Notes: generated by a model from the letters alone, not told the origin. 64,000 nucleotides of DNA from Pokkaliibacter sp. MBI-7 (GCF_029846635.1 NZ_JARVTG010000001.1:1146501-1210500), one strand, 5' to 3'; shown: positions 45,680 to 55,823, counted from the stretch's first letter. Numbers and translations: made by a program.

Positions 45680-46810
45680 TTATAACGGCGGCGTGGTCAT
45701 ACCACGTCGCTGATAGAAATCATCAACGAAGTCGCCCAATGTACCCGCTTCAATTGCCCCACGCAATCCAGCCATCAGGGTCTGGTAATAGCGCAGGTTA
45801 TGAATGGTATTGAGTTGAGCTGCCAGCATTTCTCCACATTTATCAAGGTGATGGAGATAAGCACGGGAGAAGTTCTGACAGGTGTAGCAGTTACACTCAG
45901 GGCCAAGCGTGCCGGTATCCTCACGATGCCTGGCGTTGCGGATTTTGATCACGCCTTCGGAAGTGAACAGATGACCATTACGGGCATTGCGGGTAGGCAT
46001 GACGCAATCAAACATATCGACACCACGACGCACCCCTTCCACCAGATCTTCTGGACGGCCTACTCCCATCAGATAGCGCGGACGGTCCTTGGGCAGTTTG
46101 GGAGCGGTATGTGACAGAATGCGCATCATGTCATCTTTAGGCTCACCGACCGACAATCCACCGATGGCATACCCATCAAAGCCAATCTCGGTCAGCCCGG
46201 CCAGGGATTCCTCGCGCAGATATTCATACATCCCGCCCTGCACGATACCAAACAAGGCCGCCGGACTCTCACCATGAGCCGCCTTCGAGCGCTTGGCCCA
46301 GCGCAGAGATAACCGCATCGAATCCGCTGCCTGTCGCTCGGTAGCAGGGTAAGGAGTGCACTCATCAAAGATCATTACAACGTCAGAGCCTAGATCGCGC
46401 TGAACTTCCATTGAACGCTCAGGAGTCAGTTCGACCTTGGCACCATCCACCGGTGAGCGGAAGGTCACGCCATGCTCGGTAATTTTGCGCATTTTACCGA
46501 GGCTGAATACCTGAAAACCGCCAGAGTCTGTCAGTATGGGCTTTGGCCATTGATTGAACTCATGCAGCCCACCATGCTTTTTCACCACTTCAGTGCCTGG
46601 ACGCAGCATCAGGTGAAAGGTATTGCCCAGAATGATTTGCGCACCGATCTCCTCAATGTCACGTGGCAGCATACCCTTGACCGTGCCATACGTACCGACC
46701 GGCATGAAGGCAGGGGTTTCCACCACACCACGGGGAAAGGTCAATCGTCCACGACGTGCCTGACCTTCTTCAGCCAGCAGCTCAAACTGCATATAACATG
46801 AACGAGTCAT
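45680..46810 (-). CDS. tgt: tRNA-guanine transglycosylase
   Basis: Tgt exchanges G34 for preQ1 in GUN tRNAs during queuosine synthesis. The ATG at 46810 (MTRSCYMQFELL) has AAGGTGAG upstream and lies five bases past the queA stop; 376 residues. Catalytic aspartates lie in LTDSGGFQV and RGVDMFDCVMPTRNARNG. Zinc is bound by CNCYTCQNFSRAYLHHL. The product is the substrate of QueA upstream. Confidence 0.97.
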   Translation of the reverse strand: MTRSCYMQFELLAEEGQARRGRLTFPRGVVETPAFMPVGTYGTVKGMLPRDIEEIGAQIILGNTFHLMLRPGTEVVKKHGGLHEFNQWPKPILTDSGGFQVFSLGKMRKITEHGVTFRSPVDGAKVELTPERSMEVQRDLGSDVVMIFDECTPYPATERQAADSMRLSLRWAKRSKAAHGESPAALFGIVQGGMYEYLREESLAGLTEIGFDGYAIGGLSVGEPKDDMMRILSHTAPKLPKDRPRYLMGVGRPEDLVEGVRRGVDMFDCVMPTRNARNGHLFTSEGVIKIRNARHREDTGTLGPECNCYTCQNFSRAYLHHLDKCGEMLAAQLNTIHNLRYYQTLMAGLRGAIEAGTLGDFVDDFYQRRGMTTPPL

Positions 46811-46814
46811 GGAG

Positions 46815-47861
46815 TTACTCACCTTTGGCCCCTGACTGGGGGCAGCTGATAAACATGGCATCGCCATAACTGAAAAAACGCATCCGTTCAGCAATCGCTC
46901 GCTGATAAGCACTCATGATGTGTTCATAACCTGCCAGTGCTGACACCAACATCAACAGCGTAGATTCCGGCAGGTGGAAATTAGTAATCAAGGCATCAAC
47001 ACTGCGAAAGACATAGCCGGGGTAAATAAAAATATCTGTCTCCCCTACATAGGGCTCGATATGCCCGCTGCGTGATGCGCTCTCCAGCGAGCGAACACTG
47101 GTCGTCCCTACCGCAATGACTCTGCCACCACGCGCCCGGGTACGACGTACGGCTTCGCAGACTTCAGCAGACACCTCCAGATACTCACTGTGCATGTGGT
47201 GATCTTCAATACGGTCCACACGTACCGGCTGAAATGTCCCCGCCCCGACATGCAAGGTGACAAAGGCGAACTCGACCCCCTTGTCCTGTAGCACCTTCAA
47301 CAACGGCTCATCAAAATGCAAACCGGCAGTAGGCGCCGCCACTGCCCCCGGTTTTTCGTTATAAACCGTTTGATAACGCTCGCGATCTTCCAGCTCATCC
47401 TCCCGGCTCATGTAGGGCGGAAGAGGCATATGCCCGACACGCTCCAGCACGCTCAGCACGGATTCATCACCCAAAAAAGCCAGTTCAAAAAGCGCATCAT
47501 GACGGGCCAGCATCTCTGCTTCTACCTGTCCTTCGAGCAACAGCCGTGTACCTGGTTTGGGTGATTTACTGGAGCGAATGTGAGCCAGCACGCGCTTGTC
47601 ATCAATAATACGCTCCACCAGCACCTCAACCTTGCCGCCAGAGTCCTTTTGCCCGAACAGCCGTGCCGGAATGACTCGCGTATTATTGAATACCAACAAG
47701 TCCTTATCGCTGATCATCCCGGCGATATCGCGAAACACCTTGAAATTGATATAGCCACTTTGCCCATCAAGGCATAACAGACGGCTGGCAGAGCGTTCGG
47801 CCATGGGGTAGCGGGCGATCAGCTCATCAGGAAGCTCGAAGTGAAAGTCTTTGACCTGCAT
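46815..47861 (-). CDS. queA: S-adenosylmethionine:tRNA ribosyltransferase-isomerase
   Basis: QueA adds the cyclopentene epoxide ring to preQ1 in tRNA. The start is taken at MQVKDFHFELP (47861), aligned with E. coli MRVTDFSFELP; 17 more codons are open upstream but look unrelated. The 348 residues include FNNTRVIPARLFGQK, EKPGAVAAPTAGLHFD, HVGAGTFQPV and NFHLPESTLLMLVSA. No clear ribosome site is seen. It is followed by tgt. Confidence 0.95.
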   Translation of the reverse strand: MQVKDFHFELPDELIARYPMAERSASRLLCLDGQSGYINFKVFRDIAGMISDKDLLVFNNTRVIPARLFGQKDSGGKVEVLVERIIDDKRVLAHIRSSKSPKPGTRLLLEGQVEAEMLARHDALFELAFLGDESVLSVLERVGHMPLPPYMSREDELEDRERYQTVYNEKPGAVAAPTAGLHFDEPLLKVLQDKGVEFAFVTLHVGAGTFQPVRVDRIEDHHMHSEYLEVSAEVCEAVRRTRARGGRVIAVGTTSVRSLESASRSGHIEPYVGETDIFIYPGYVFRSVDALITNFHLPESTLLMLVSALAGYEHIMSAYQRAIAERMRFFSYGDAMFISCPQSGAKGE

Positions 47862-48197
47862 ATCAGTGATTTGGTTCGTCCAGACAAAAAATAGGCTGTA
47901 CCACTCATCCACAAAGGGCCTTGGGCGTTAGCAACCACCAACTGACCAAGCCAGTTCACAGGGATAGGCACCAGCTAAAAAGGGGAAGCATTGTACTGCA
48001 TGAAGGCCTTTACCAGAACCATCAAAAAGCAGCTCACTGTATCCTTTTCATTCAGCAAGCAGTTTATGCAGGGAGTTAAGAAGACGTGAGCACGTCAGTG
48101 GCAGATGAAGAGCTGTTGTAAAATCAGAGGGTTATTTCAGCCATGAGTTAAAAAGCATTTGACTCATGAAAGCCGATCCCTATAATGCAGCTCCATT
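47862..48197. other. 336-bp region between queA and tRNA-Leu
   Basis: Holds the queA promoter side on the minus strand and the tRNA promoter at 48159-48186. I see no gene in it. Confidence 0.5.
48159..48186 (+). promoter_or_regulatory. Sigma-70 promoter of tRNA-Leu
   Basis: TTGACT, 16 bp, TATAAT (48159-48164 and 48181-48186), twelve bases before the tRNA. A near-consensus promoter. Confidence 0.85.
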
Positions 48198-48284
48198 GCC
48201 GAAGTGGCGGAATCGGTAGACGCACCGGATTCAAAATCCGGCGTTGGCGACAACGTGTGGGTTCGAGTCCCACCTTCGGCACCA
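48198..48284 (+). tRNA. tRNA-Leu (anticodon CAA)
   Basis: The acceptor arms GCCGAAG and CTTCGGC pair; the anticodon stem CCGGAT...ATCCGG encloses the loop TTCAAAA, giving anticodon CAA. A long variable arm (class II tRNA) and the T-loop GGTTCGAGTCC are present. The 3' CCA is encoded. 87 nt including CCA. Confidence 0.97.
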
Positions 48285-48289
48285 AATTT

Positions 48290-48330
48290 AAAGAGGCGCT
48301 CAGCAAACACTGAAGCGCCTCTTTTATTTT
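48290..48330 (+). terminator. Terminator after tRNA-Leu
   Basis: AAAGAGGCGCT and AGCGCCTCTTT form an 11-bp stem with inner CAG/CTG, followed by TATTTT. It may also serve the phasin gene from the other side. Confidence 0.85.
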
Positions 48331-48397
48331 ACCCGGCACTAACACCGACTTGTCCTAAGACAACCATGAGCCGTGCCGCGCTCATCTCTCAGCCTTT

Positions 48398-48712
48398 TCA
48401 GGCCTTCATACTTTTCTGTGCCAGCTCAGTAAGAGCCACACGCGCCTCATTCAGAATATCCATATTGCGCTGACCGGCCTGACGCAGCGTTTCTTCGATT
48501 TCTTTGGCATAAGCCTGCTGCAGCTTCACTACATCTTCAGGCTTGCTGCAATTGGGCAATTCCTTGGTTTGTGCCATCGTCGCCTCAACACAGCTTTGAG
48601 TGCACTCCATCTGCTGCTTTGCCAGCAACTCCAGCATATTAGTCTGGATCCGCATCATCTCCTGCAGAGGACCCATCGCATCCTTCATCTGCTTATTCAT
48701 GGAATCAATCAT
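48398..48712 (-). CDS. Phasin-family protein
   Basis: A 104-residue, largely helical protein. The segments MIDSMNKQMKDAMGPLQEMM and LQQAYAKEIEETLRQAGQRN fit the phasin family, which coats polyhydroxyalkanoate granules. No PHA synthase is in the window, so a granule role is likely but not shown. It contains two cysteine positions (ECTQSC) and one more (NCSK), unusual for such a protein. Confidence 0.75.
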   Translation of the reverse strand: MIDSMNKQMKDAMGPLQEMMRIQTNMLELLAKQQMECTQSCVEATMAQTKELPNCSKPEDVVKLQQAYAKEIEETLRQAGQRNMDILNEARVALTELAQKSMKA

Positions 48713-49107
48713 GGTCTAACTCCTTTTCATCATGTGAGCTAACGCTCTGTTTTCGCATTACTTTGCTTGTAAAAAATGGCTGCACGCCCATTCCCTATAT
48801 ACCTGTGAATTGTGACGGTCACCACCTGACATTACATTCACACCAGCCGATGTGCGCCTGTGCTCACACTCTTCAGCACAGACCCGACTTGTCGCTGACC
48901 GGGCGATACCTGCTACCTTACCCCAGAGCAGCACAGACAAAGAAGCGTCATAGCGCCTTTCTGTTGATACTCCTCAATTTTCCTCAGGGGTGAAGTTTGT
49001 CTACAATGCCGAGGCTTATACGCCAACACTAAAGCATCGAGAACAACGCCACTTCCGGCACCAGACAGCGATGCGCTCAGCCGTCGAATCCCAACGAGAG
49101 TTCGATC
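48713..49107. other. 395-bp divergent intergenic region
   Basis: Between the phasin gene and the Sel1-repeat gene. It should hold both promoters; TACAAT at 49002-49007 could be the -10 of the right-hand gene but its -35 is poor. I see no gene or RNA. Confidence 0.5.
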
Positions 49108-49914
49108 ATGAAAAATTTTTTGCTGCCCGCGCTCGCTGCAGTATGGCTTAGCCTCGGTACCTCTGCCAGTTACGCCGCAAGCCTCGAAGTGGGCTCCGAA
49201 GCCTTTCAGCAGCAGGACTACAGCAAGGCCTTGCAACACCTGCAACCCCTCGCTGAGCAAGGCAATGCCGATGCGCTTTATCTGCTGGCACAAATGTACG
49301 AGAAAGGTACGGGCGTACCGCTCGACAAGGAGAAAGCCAAGGTTTACTACCAGGGAGCCGCCAGCCAGGGCAACATGGATGCACTCAATGCGCTTCGCAG
49401 CCTGAAAAATGAAGATTACCGCAAGGAGCTGGATGCCCTTTTGCCTAGGGCTAAGGCGGGAGATGCCGAAGCACAGAACCGATTAGGCAAGATGTACGAG
49501 TTCGGTCAGGGTACCGAGCGCAGCCCAGAGCAGGCTTTCCACTGGTACAGCATGGCTGCCACTCAAAATCTGCCCGAGGGCATTCTTAACCGCGGCCGAT
49601 GCTATAACCTGGCGATAGGGATCAATCAGAACTTCCATCAGGCCGAAAATGATTACCGGGCCGCTGCCCAGCTCGGACTGGATGAAGCGATGTTTTGGCT
49701 GGGCGCTATGTATTTCAATAACCATGGCGAAGATAAAAGCGATGATGCCGATGTCATCGGCTATGCCTGGCTGAAGAATGCCGCCGATAAGGGCCATGCT
49801 ATAGCCCTGAAAATGATATCGCGCCTGGAGCTCAAGCTGACATCAGAACAACTGCAACGCGCGCGCAATTTGGCAGAGTCGATAAAGGCCGAGCTTAACA
49901 GCAAAGCAAGTTAG
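49108..49914 (+). CDS. Exported Sel1-repeat protein
   Basis: A 268-residue protein with a signal peptide (about 1-23, cut after SYA). Three or four Sel1-like repeats follow: NADALYLLAQMYEKGTGVPLD, AEAQNRLGKMYEFGQGTERS, EAMFWLGAMYFNNHGED. Such proteins act as periplasmic scaffolds. The partner is unknown. It is read in the same direction as the RDD gene but with 188 bp between. Confidence 0.88.
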   Translation: MKNFLLPALAAVWLSLGTSASYAASLEVGSEAFQQQDYSKALQHLQPLAEQGNADALYLLAQMYEKGTGVPLDKEKAKVYYQGAASQGNMDALNALRSLKNEDYRKELDALLPRAKAGDAEAQNRLGKMYEFGQGTERSPEQAFHWYSMAATQNLPEGILNRGRCYNLAIGINQNFHQAENDYRAAAQLGLDEAMFWLGAMYFNNHGEDKSDDADVIGYAWLKNAADKGHAIALKMISRLELKLTSEQLQRARNLAESIKAELNSKAS

Positions 49915-50102
49915 CACTCCCCTATACCAACGGCCCAAAACCCGCTCAGATTCTCGTGCTCCAAGGCCCGGCAAGGCGAAAAGCACTGAGAAAAGCGCCG
50001 TGTAAAGGGATCAATAAGCCAGCGAGCCTGCAAAGGGTCTTTTCAACACCTTGTGGCCGACACCCAGCAGATCGCGAACACGTTCTTACCTCAGGAGCCG
50101 TT

Positions 50103-50582
50103 ATGCCACGCCCTTTTGATGAAGGCAGCGCACTTGCCCAGAGCTATCCTGCCGCCTCACTGATACGACGTCTGGCAGCCATGTTTTATGACTCATTACT
50201 GTGTATAGCACTGCTGATGGTGCTGACAGCCATCGCCATGGCCGTGAGCAACATTGGCAACACTGGCCCGGTGGTTGCGGCAAAGGGGCCACTGTTTCGC
50301 AGCCTTCTGTTTATCAGTGTTTTTGCTTTTTTTGCCAAGTTCTGGACCTGGCCCGGCCAGACCCTGGGCATGCAATGCTGGCGTGTCAGAGTACAGCGCA
50401 CAGACGGTCAGCCCATATCCTATATGCAAGCACTGGTTCGCTTTCTGATGGCCTGCGTGTCCCTAGCGTGCTGTGGACTGGGTTTTCTCTGGTCACTGTG
50501 GGACAAGGAACGCCTGACGTGGCATGACCGCTATTCGGAAAGCCGTCTGGTCGTACTGCCCAAAACCACCAGGAAGCAATAA
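50103..50582 (+). CDS. RDD-family membrane protein
   Basis: A 159-residue protein with three hydrophobic segments. The RDD motif appears as LIRRLAAMFYDSLLC at the start of the first helix. The ATG at 50103 has AGGAG upstream; open frame before it is not family-like. The conserved later part is WPGQTLGMQCWRVRVQ and LTWHDRYSESRLV. Some RDD proteins are ion or sodium/proton carriers; the function here is unknown. It converges on lptG. Confidence 0.88.
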   Translation: MPRPFDEGSALAQSYPAASLIRRLAAMFYDSLLCIALLMVLTAIAMAVSNIGNTGPVVAAKGPLFRSLLFISVFAFFAKFWTWPGQTLGMQCWRVRVQRTDGQPISYMQALVRFLMACVSLACCGLGFLWSLWDKERLTWHDRYSESRLVVLPKTTRKQ

Positions 50583-50628
50583 GCAGGTAGTGGCAAGTCG
50601 ACACCAGAGTATCGAGGCTGATAAAGCG

Positions 50629-51690
50629 TCAGCGCACTCTGCGTAACAAATACATGCCCGCAATGACGCAGAGCACTATTGGCACCATCACCGCCAGCAG
50701 AGGTGATACCCCTGACAAGGTGACCACCGGCCCCAATAGCTGCTGACTGAGACGGAATGCGACCCCGACAATCAGCCCACTCACTACACGCTGCCCCATG
50801 CTTACTGAGCGCAACGGCCCAAAAACAAAGGACATCCCCACCAGTACCAGCGCCAGTGTGGCAATGGGCTGCAACAACTTCTGCCAGAATGCCAGCCAGT
50901 ACGCATCCGACTCCAAGCCCTGATCCCGCAGATAACTGCCGTAATGCCACAATCCTTCCATCGACAGATACAACGGATCCAGCACCACCAGACGCAGCAG
51001 CTCAGGAGTCAGTTGAGTGTTCCAGGCAACCTGATTCTGCTGCGTGGTTTTCACCTCATGCTGGCTAAGCTGCATATCCTGCACATGCTCCAGCGTCCAG
51101 TGACCATCCTGATACTGCGCCTGCTCAGCCGTGCGGGTACTGACCAACTCTCGGCTGGGGCTGAACTGATATTCAGTGACACCATAAATGACCCCGCGAC
51201 TATCCACTGCATTGAAGTGCATAAAGGTGTCGCCTTCACGATGCCACACGCTGTAACGGCTGGCATATTTGTCCTGCTTGCCAAGCGCCACTGCACGCAC
51301 GCTTTCCGCTTCAGGGGCATAGTGTGGCACCAGCACTTCGCCGATAAAGGTCACCAGCAACATGATCAGAAAGGTGGGATAAAACAGACTGCGAGCCAGC
51401 TGCCACATACTGGTACCTGCAGCACGCATAACGGTCAATTCACTGCTGGCTGCCAGCATCCCCAGACCAATCAATGCCCCCATCAGGGCACTGATTGGCA
51501 ACATGTCATACAAGCGATCTGGCAGGCTATAAAGCAAATACTGGACAATCTTGCCCAGGGTATAACCCTCGCCAAGGTCATCCAGCTCATCAAGAAAGGC
51601 AAACAGCATATCCAGCCCTTCCAGTACAAATAAAGACAGGCCCGTTGCCATCAATACGTGGCGGGCAATGTAACGATCCAACATAGACAT
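50629..51690 (-). CDS. lptG: LPS export permease LptG
   Basis: LptG with LptF and LptB extracts LPS from the inner membrane. The 353 residues have six helices (three at each end) flanking a periplasmic beta-jellyroll domain. I start at the ATG at 51690, which overlaps the lptF stop by one base (TGATG); a GTG three bases upstream is possible. MLDRYIARHVLMATGLSLFV is a typical N-terminus. Confidence 0.95.
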   Translation of the reverse strand: MSMLDRYIARHVLMATGLSLFVLEGLDMLFAFLDELDDLGEGYTLGKIVQYLLYSLPDRLYDMLPISALMGALIGLGMLAASSELTVMRAAGTSMWQLARSLFYPTFLIMLLVTFIGEVLVPHYAPEAESVRAVALGKQDKYASRYSVWHREGDTFMHFNAVDSRGVIYGVTEYQFSPSRELVSTRTAEQAQYQDGHWTLEHVQDMQLSQHEVKTTQQNQVAWNTQLTPELLRLVVLDPLYLSMEGLWHYGSYLRDQGLESDAYWLAFWQKLLQPIATLALVLVGMSFVFGPLRSVSMGQRVVSGLIVGVAFRLSQQLLGPVVTLSGVSPLLAVMVPIVLCVIAGMYLLRRVR

Positions 51691-52823
51691 CACGAGGCCA
51701 CTCCTTTACCTGCTGCCAGACCCTGTCGATAACGCTGCTGTCGCCACCAGTCAGGCCCCCACATCAGAGCAACGCCGACGGCCAGAAACAGCAGATGCAC
51801 CCACCACAATCCGATGTAGGGAGAAATGTGCCCCTTTACTACCTGGGTACGCGCCCAGGACAGTAAAAACAGATAAGCCAGATAGACCAGAATAGCGGGA
51901 ATTAATTTGGCAAAACGCCCCTGCCGCGGATTTACCTGAGCCAGTGGCAATGCCAGCAGGGTAACCACAAAGATCATGACCGGCAGGGAAAGGCGCCACT
52001 GCAAATGAGCCAGGTCGCGAGCAGGCTGCTCCAACCTGAGCAGTCGTGCCGTGCTAAGCGTTTCGGCCTGATCAATCTCTCGTGCAGCCTCAGATTCCGC
52101 AATCTTGGCACCATACTCAGCAAAATGGCTGCGCACCACGTCAGCCTGTCCCGGCGTCAGGGTATAACGGCTACCTTCATTAAGAATCCAGTACCGCCCT
52201 TCATTATTGTCGTCCGCTTGCTGGCGTCCCTCGTCAGCCACCAGAATCTGCTGACGCTGGCCATTCTGATCTGCCACCGCCATAAAGATGCCCTTCATCT
52301 GCCACTTGGCATCGCCATTGGCCTCAACATAGGTTACCCGACGGCCATCGCTGGACTTCTGAAAACGACCAGGCGCCAGGCGCTCTACAGCAGATGCGGA
52401 TGACTGCTGCTGAAGCAGCATGGCGGTCTTGGTCAACCCCCAGGGGCTGACCCATAAACTCAGTGCGGCAATGCAAACCGCCAGTATGGATGCATATATA
52501 AAGGTAGAACGAAGCACCTGAGACTGGCTGATACCGCAGGCATTTAACACCGTCATTTCACTCTCGACATAGAGACGACCGTAGCCAAGCAAAATACCAA
52601 GGAAGAACCCGAGCGGCAGAATCAGCTCCAGAAATGCAGGCAAGCGATATGCCATGACGCTGGCAAGCACACCGGGATCGATACTACCTGCGGCTGCCTG
52701 GGCCAGGTACTTGATCAGCCGCCCCCCCATGATGATGACCAGCAGCACCAGGCTGACAGCTAACATACTGAAACCCAGCTCTCTGCCCAGATACCGCGTT
52801 ACGATAGACCCGCTTTTTATCAC
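51690..52823 (-). CDS. lptF: LPS export permease LptF
   Basis: The first gene of lptF-lptG, 377 residues, six helices with a central periplasmic domain. The N-terminus IVTRYLGRELGFSMLAVSLV and the coupling region VLNACGISQSQVLR are characteristic. It is divergent from pepA, the same arrangement as in E. coli and Pseudomonas. Confidence 0.95.
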   Translation of the reverse strand: MIKSGSIVTRYLGRELGFSMLAVSLVLLVIIMGGRLIKYLAQAAAGSIDPGVLASVMAYRLPAFLELILPLGFFLGILLGYGRLYVESEMTVLNACGISQSQVLRSTFIYASILAVCIAALSLWVSPWGLTKTAMLLQQQSSASAVERLAPGRFQKSSDGRRVTYVEANGDAKWQMKGIFMAVADQNGQRQQILVADEGRQQADDNNEGRYWILNEGSRYTLTPGQADVVRSHFAEYGAKIAESEAAREIDQAETLSTARLLRLEQPARDLAHLQWRLSLPVMIFVVTLLALPLAQVNPRQGRFAKLIPAILVYLAYLFLLSWARTQVVKGHISPYIGLWWVHLLFLAVGVALMWGPDWWRQQRYRQGLAAGKGVAS

Positions 52824-53171
52824 TGCATCACCCGTTATTTTTTACCAGGATCATAATGGCTACCGCCCGACAGCCATTCGGCAATTATCCGCCACCCCAT
52901 TGCATACTGATCACAACAACCAGCGGTATCTATGACCGCGTTGCGCTGACAACCATCTGAGTAGTCTACTTTTATCATCAACCGCATTATCATCAGCGCA
53001 AGAATGAATAGCGTCCGGTAAAGCCACTTCACCAGAGGCGGCCTATTCTAACCAGCTGTAACCACGGCGTCAGCTTCGCTCCGGGGGCAACATTGCGTCC
53101 CCCCAGGTGACGGAGTAGGATGCCGAGGGTATCCGTTTCACATGAAAGCTTGCATTTCTAAGGAATAACTC
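52824..53171. other. 348-bp divergent region lptF / pepA
   Basis: Holds the promoters of both genes. AAGGAATAACTC before the pepA ATG is its ribosome site. No gene is seen. Confidence 0.5.
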
Positions 53172-54659
53172 ATGTCACTGAGCATCCATCTGAGTACCGA
53201 CAATGTACTCACGTCCAGCCGTGAATGTGTTGTAGTAGGGGTTTATGAAGACGGCTCGATGACGCCTTCCGCAACCGCTTTGGATCAGGCCAGCCAAGGC
53301 CAGATCAGCGCACTACTGCAGTCAGGCCGCGCCAAAGGCAAGCCCGCTGCAACCCTGCTACTGCCCTATCTGAACGGCTGCAACAGTGCAGTGTTACTGG
53401 TGGGCGCGGGTAAACCGAACGAATTGAGTACCGGCAAATATATCAAACTGGTACAAGCTGCAACCAAAGAGCTGAATGACCGCTCCGTCGCCACTGCCGA
53501 GACCTATCTGAGTGAGATTGAGGTACCCGGCCGCTCTACTGCCTGGAAAGCCCGTCAGCTGGTCGAACAGGGTGAGTCCAGCCTGTACGTCTATGATGCG
53601 ACCAAGAGCAAGAAAGCAGAGGCACCTAAGCTGAATGAGCTGGCAGTAGCCATCAACGCTACTGAAGCCCAGTCTGGCAACGAGGCCCTGCGCCATGGTC
53701 AAGGTATTGCCGCGGGCGTTGAACTGGCCAAGAGCCTGGCCAACCTGCCCGGTAACATCTGCACACCTACCTATCTGGCAGAGCAGGCTATCGCTCTGGC
53801 AGCCGACAACAGCAGCATACTCAGTACCGAAGTGCTGGATGAAGATCAGATGCGTGCACTGGGCATGAACTGCCTGCTCTCAGTGGGCGCTGGCAGTGAT
53901 CAGCCGTCAAAGCTGATCGTCATGAACTACAAGGGGCTGGCTGATGGCAGCAAGCCTTACGTATTCGTTGGCAAAGGTATTACCTTCGATACCGGTGGCA
54001 TCAGCCTGAAGCCCGGCGAAGGTATGGATGAGATGAAATTCGACATGGGCGGTGCGGCCAGCGTGTTTGGTCTGATGAAAGCACTGTGCGAACTGAAGCT
54101 GCCCTTGAACGTGGTTAGCGTAGTGGCCGCGGCAGAAAACATGCCCAGTGGACGTGCGACCAAGCCGGGTGATGTGGTTACCACCATGTCTGGCCAGACC
54201 GTAGAGATCCTCAATACCGATGCGGAAGGCCGCTTGGTTCTGTGTGATGCTCTTACCTATGTTGAGCGCTTCAACCCTGAAACCGTTATCGACATTGCTA
54301 CCCTGACCGGCGCCTGCGTGATTGCCCTGGGCCACCATACATCAGGGCTGATGGCCAATGATGATGCGCTGGCAGATGCCCTGTACAGCGCAGGCCAAAC
54401 GTCTTATGACCGTTGCTGGCGTCTGCCGCTGTACGAAGAGTATCAGGAACAGCTGGACTCCAACTTTGCAGATATCCCCAACATTGGCGGACGCCCCGGC
54501 GGCAGCATTACTGCGGCCTGCTTCCTGTCACGCTTCACCAAAAGCTACCGCTGGGCGCATCTGGACATCGCAGGTACTGCCTGGACCAGCGGCAAAGCCA
54601 AGGGCTCAACCGGTCGCTGCGTTCCCCTGCTGACCCAGTATCTGCTGGATCGCTTGTAA
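53172..54659 (+). CDS. pepA: Leucyl aminopeptidase (PepA)
   Basis: A two-metal M17 aminopeptidase; in E. coli also an architectural protein of Xer recombination at plasmid sites. The 495 residues carry the metal and catalytic motifs GKGITFDTGGISLKPG and NTDAEGRLVL. It is divergent from lptFG and followed by holC, the standard order. Confidence 0.97.
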   Translation: MSLSIHLSTDNVLTSSRECVVVGVYEDGSMTPSATALDQASQGQISALLQSGRAKGKPAATLLLPYLNGCNSAVLLVGAGKPNELSTGKYIKLVQAATKELNDRSVATAETYLSEIEVPGRSTAWKARQLVEQGESSLYVYDATKSKKAEAPKLNELAVAINATEAQSGNEALRHGQGIAAGVELAKSLANLPGNICTPTYLAEQAIALAADNSSILSTEVLDEDQMRALGMNCLLSVGAGSDQPSKLIVMNYKGLADGSKPYVFVGKGITFDTGGISLKPGEGMDEMKFDMGGAASVFGLMKALCELKLPLNVVSVVAAAENMPSGRATKPGDVVTTMSGQTVEILNTDAEGRLVLCDALTYVERFNPETVIDIATLTGACVIALGHHTSGLMANDDALADALYSAGQTSYDRCWRLPLYEEYQEQLDSNFADIPNIGGRPGGSITAACFLSRFTKSYRWAHLDIAGTAWTSGKAKGSTGRCVPLLTQYLLDRL

Positions 54660-54685
54660 TCCGGCCTCTGCATAAACATATGCTT

Positions 54686-54718
54686 GCAGGCCACATCACC
54701 TCGTGTGGTGTGGCCTGC
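54686..54718 (+). terminator. Hairpin after pepA
   Basis: GCAGGCCACA and TGTGGCCTGC form a 10-bp stem, with CAC/GTG pairing inside. There is no clear U-run, so it may be a partial terminator before holC. Confidence 0.5.
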
Positions 54719-54795
54719 ATCTTACAGCCTTTGCCCTCTCCCTGACTTTACTGCCATAATCCCTCGCCTCGCCGTTATTGGTCAGAAACCTCACT

Positions 54796-55227
54796 ATGCT
54801 GCAACGGGTAGACTTCTACATTCTTAACTCTCATCAGGATCAGGACCGCTGGCGTATCCTCGGCACCCTGCTCGGACGTCAGTGGCTCAAGGGCCATCGA
54901 TTCCATATCCACTGCCGTGATCAGAATGAGTGCGAGGAGCTCGACAGTTTTCTCTGGCAGAGTGACATTACCGACTTTCTGCCTCACCATCGACTGGACA
55001 AAGAATTTGCAGGAGATAGCCCTATCACGCTTGGCCACCCACAATCATGGCCAGAAAAAAGGGACATTCTGGTGAACTTCGATCTGCACCTGCCTGAAGC
55101 GATGCATAGTTTTGAGAGAGTCCTGGAAATAGTCGTTCAGGATCCAGTATGGCTGGATGCACAGCGCGATCACTATCGCCAGTTCAAGAAAATGGGACTT
55201 ACGCCACAGATTCACAAGCTGGGCTGA
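54796..55227 (+). CDS. holC: DNA polymerase III chi subunit
   Basis: HolC links the clamp loader to SSB. The ATG at 54796 (MLQRVDFYIL) gives 143 residues, close to E. coli's 147. Conserved segments are HIHCRDQNECEELDSFLW, FLPHHRLD and RDILVNFD. It follows pepA as usual; valS is normally next but here lies 1.7 kb further, with two other genes in between. Confidence 0.93.
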   Translation: MLQRVDFYILNSHQDQDRWRILGTLLGRQWLKGHRFHIHCRDQNECEELDSFLWQSDITDFLPHHRLDKEFAGDSPITLGHPQSWPEKRDILVNFDLHLPEAMHSFERVLEIVVQDPVWLDAQRDHYRQFKKMGLTPQIHKLG

Positions 55228-55460
55228 AATGGCAGAGACCATACACTGCTAACAGCTTCATACTCATGATCCTGAAGGTCTGGGTTAGCCAGTCTGCCGT
55301 GAGAAACAAATAGAAGAAGCACTATTGCCCAAAGCGATACGCGCAAAGACAGCTCTTACACACAGGCTCTGACAGCCACTATGCTTTAGAAGCTATGCCC
55401 TATAGAAGTCACGTCGCGAGTCAGCCTGGTGAAGCGAGAGCGATGACACCCAAAGGTAAT

Positions 55461-55679
55461 TCAGCGCTTCTGCCACTGAGCGGCATCTTTCATCAGAGAA
55501 GCGATATCCAGACCGCTGCTGTCAGCCAACTCTTTCAATGATGCACGAAAGCCAAACTTACGTACCTGAGTTTGCTTTGCACGCTGCTCTTCAACCTTGC
55601 GCTCCAATATCGCCTTGAGCTGATATAAATCATCCAGGCTGTAGCCTTGTAATAAGCTGGTTATTTTTTCTTCTGTCAT
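55461..55679 (-). CDS. Small unknown protein, 72 residues
   Basis: I do not recognise it. It is preceded by AGGTTAGCTGA, a good ribosome site, and by an AT-rich region. The protein is charged and helical: MTEEKITSLLQGYSLDDLYQ, a basic middle (EEQRAKQTQVRKFG) and SLKELADSSGLDIASLMKDA. The middle could bind nucleic acid, in the manner of small nucleoid proteins, but this is a guess. It lies inserted between holC and valS. Confidence 0.65.
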   Translation of the reverse strand: MTEEKITSLLQGYSLDDLYQLKAILERKVEEQRAKQTQVRKFGFRASLKELADSSGLDIASLMKDAAQWQKR

Positions 55680-55823
55680 TCAGCTAACCTAAATAAGGAA
55701 AAAGATGGATGTGAAAGATATGTTTTAAATCTATTCCGTTTGGCCAGTTTATTAACAATTCCCTCATTGCTAGCCAATAGTGTCCTTTTTGCTTTTTTCC
55801 AATATCAGACCATCAATGCGTGC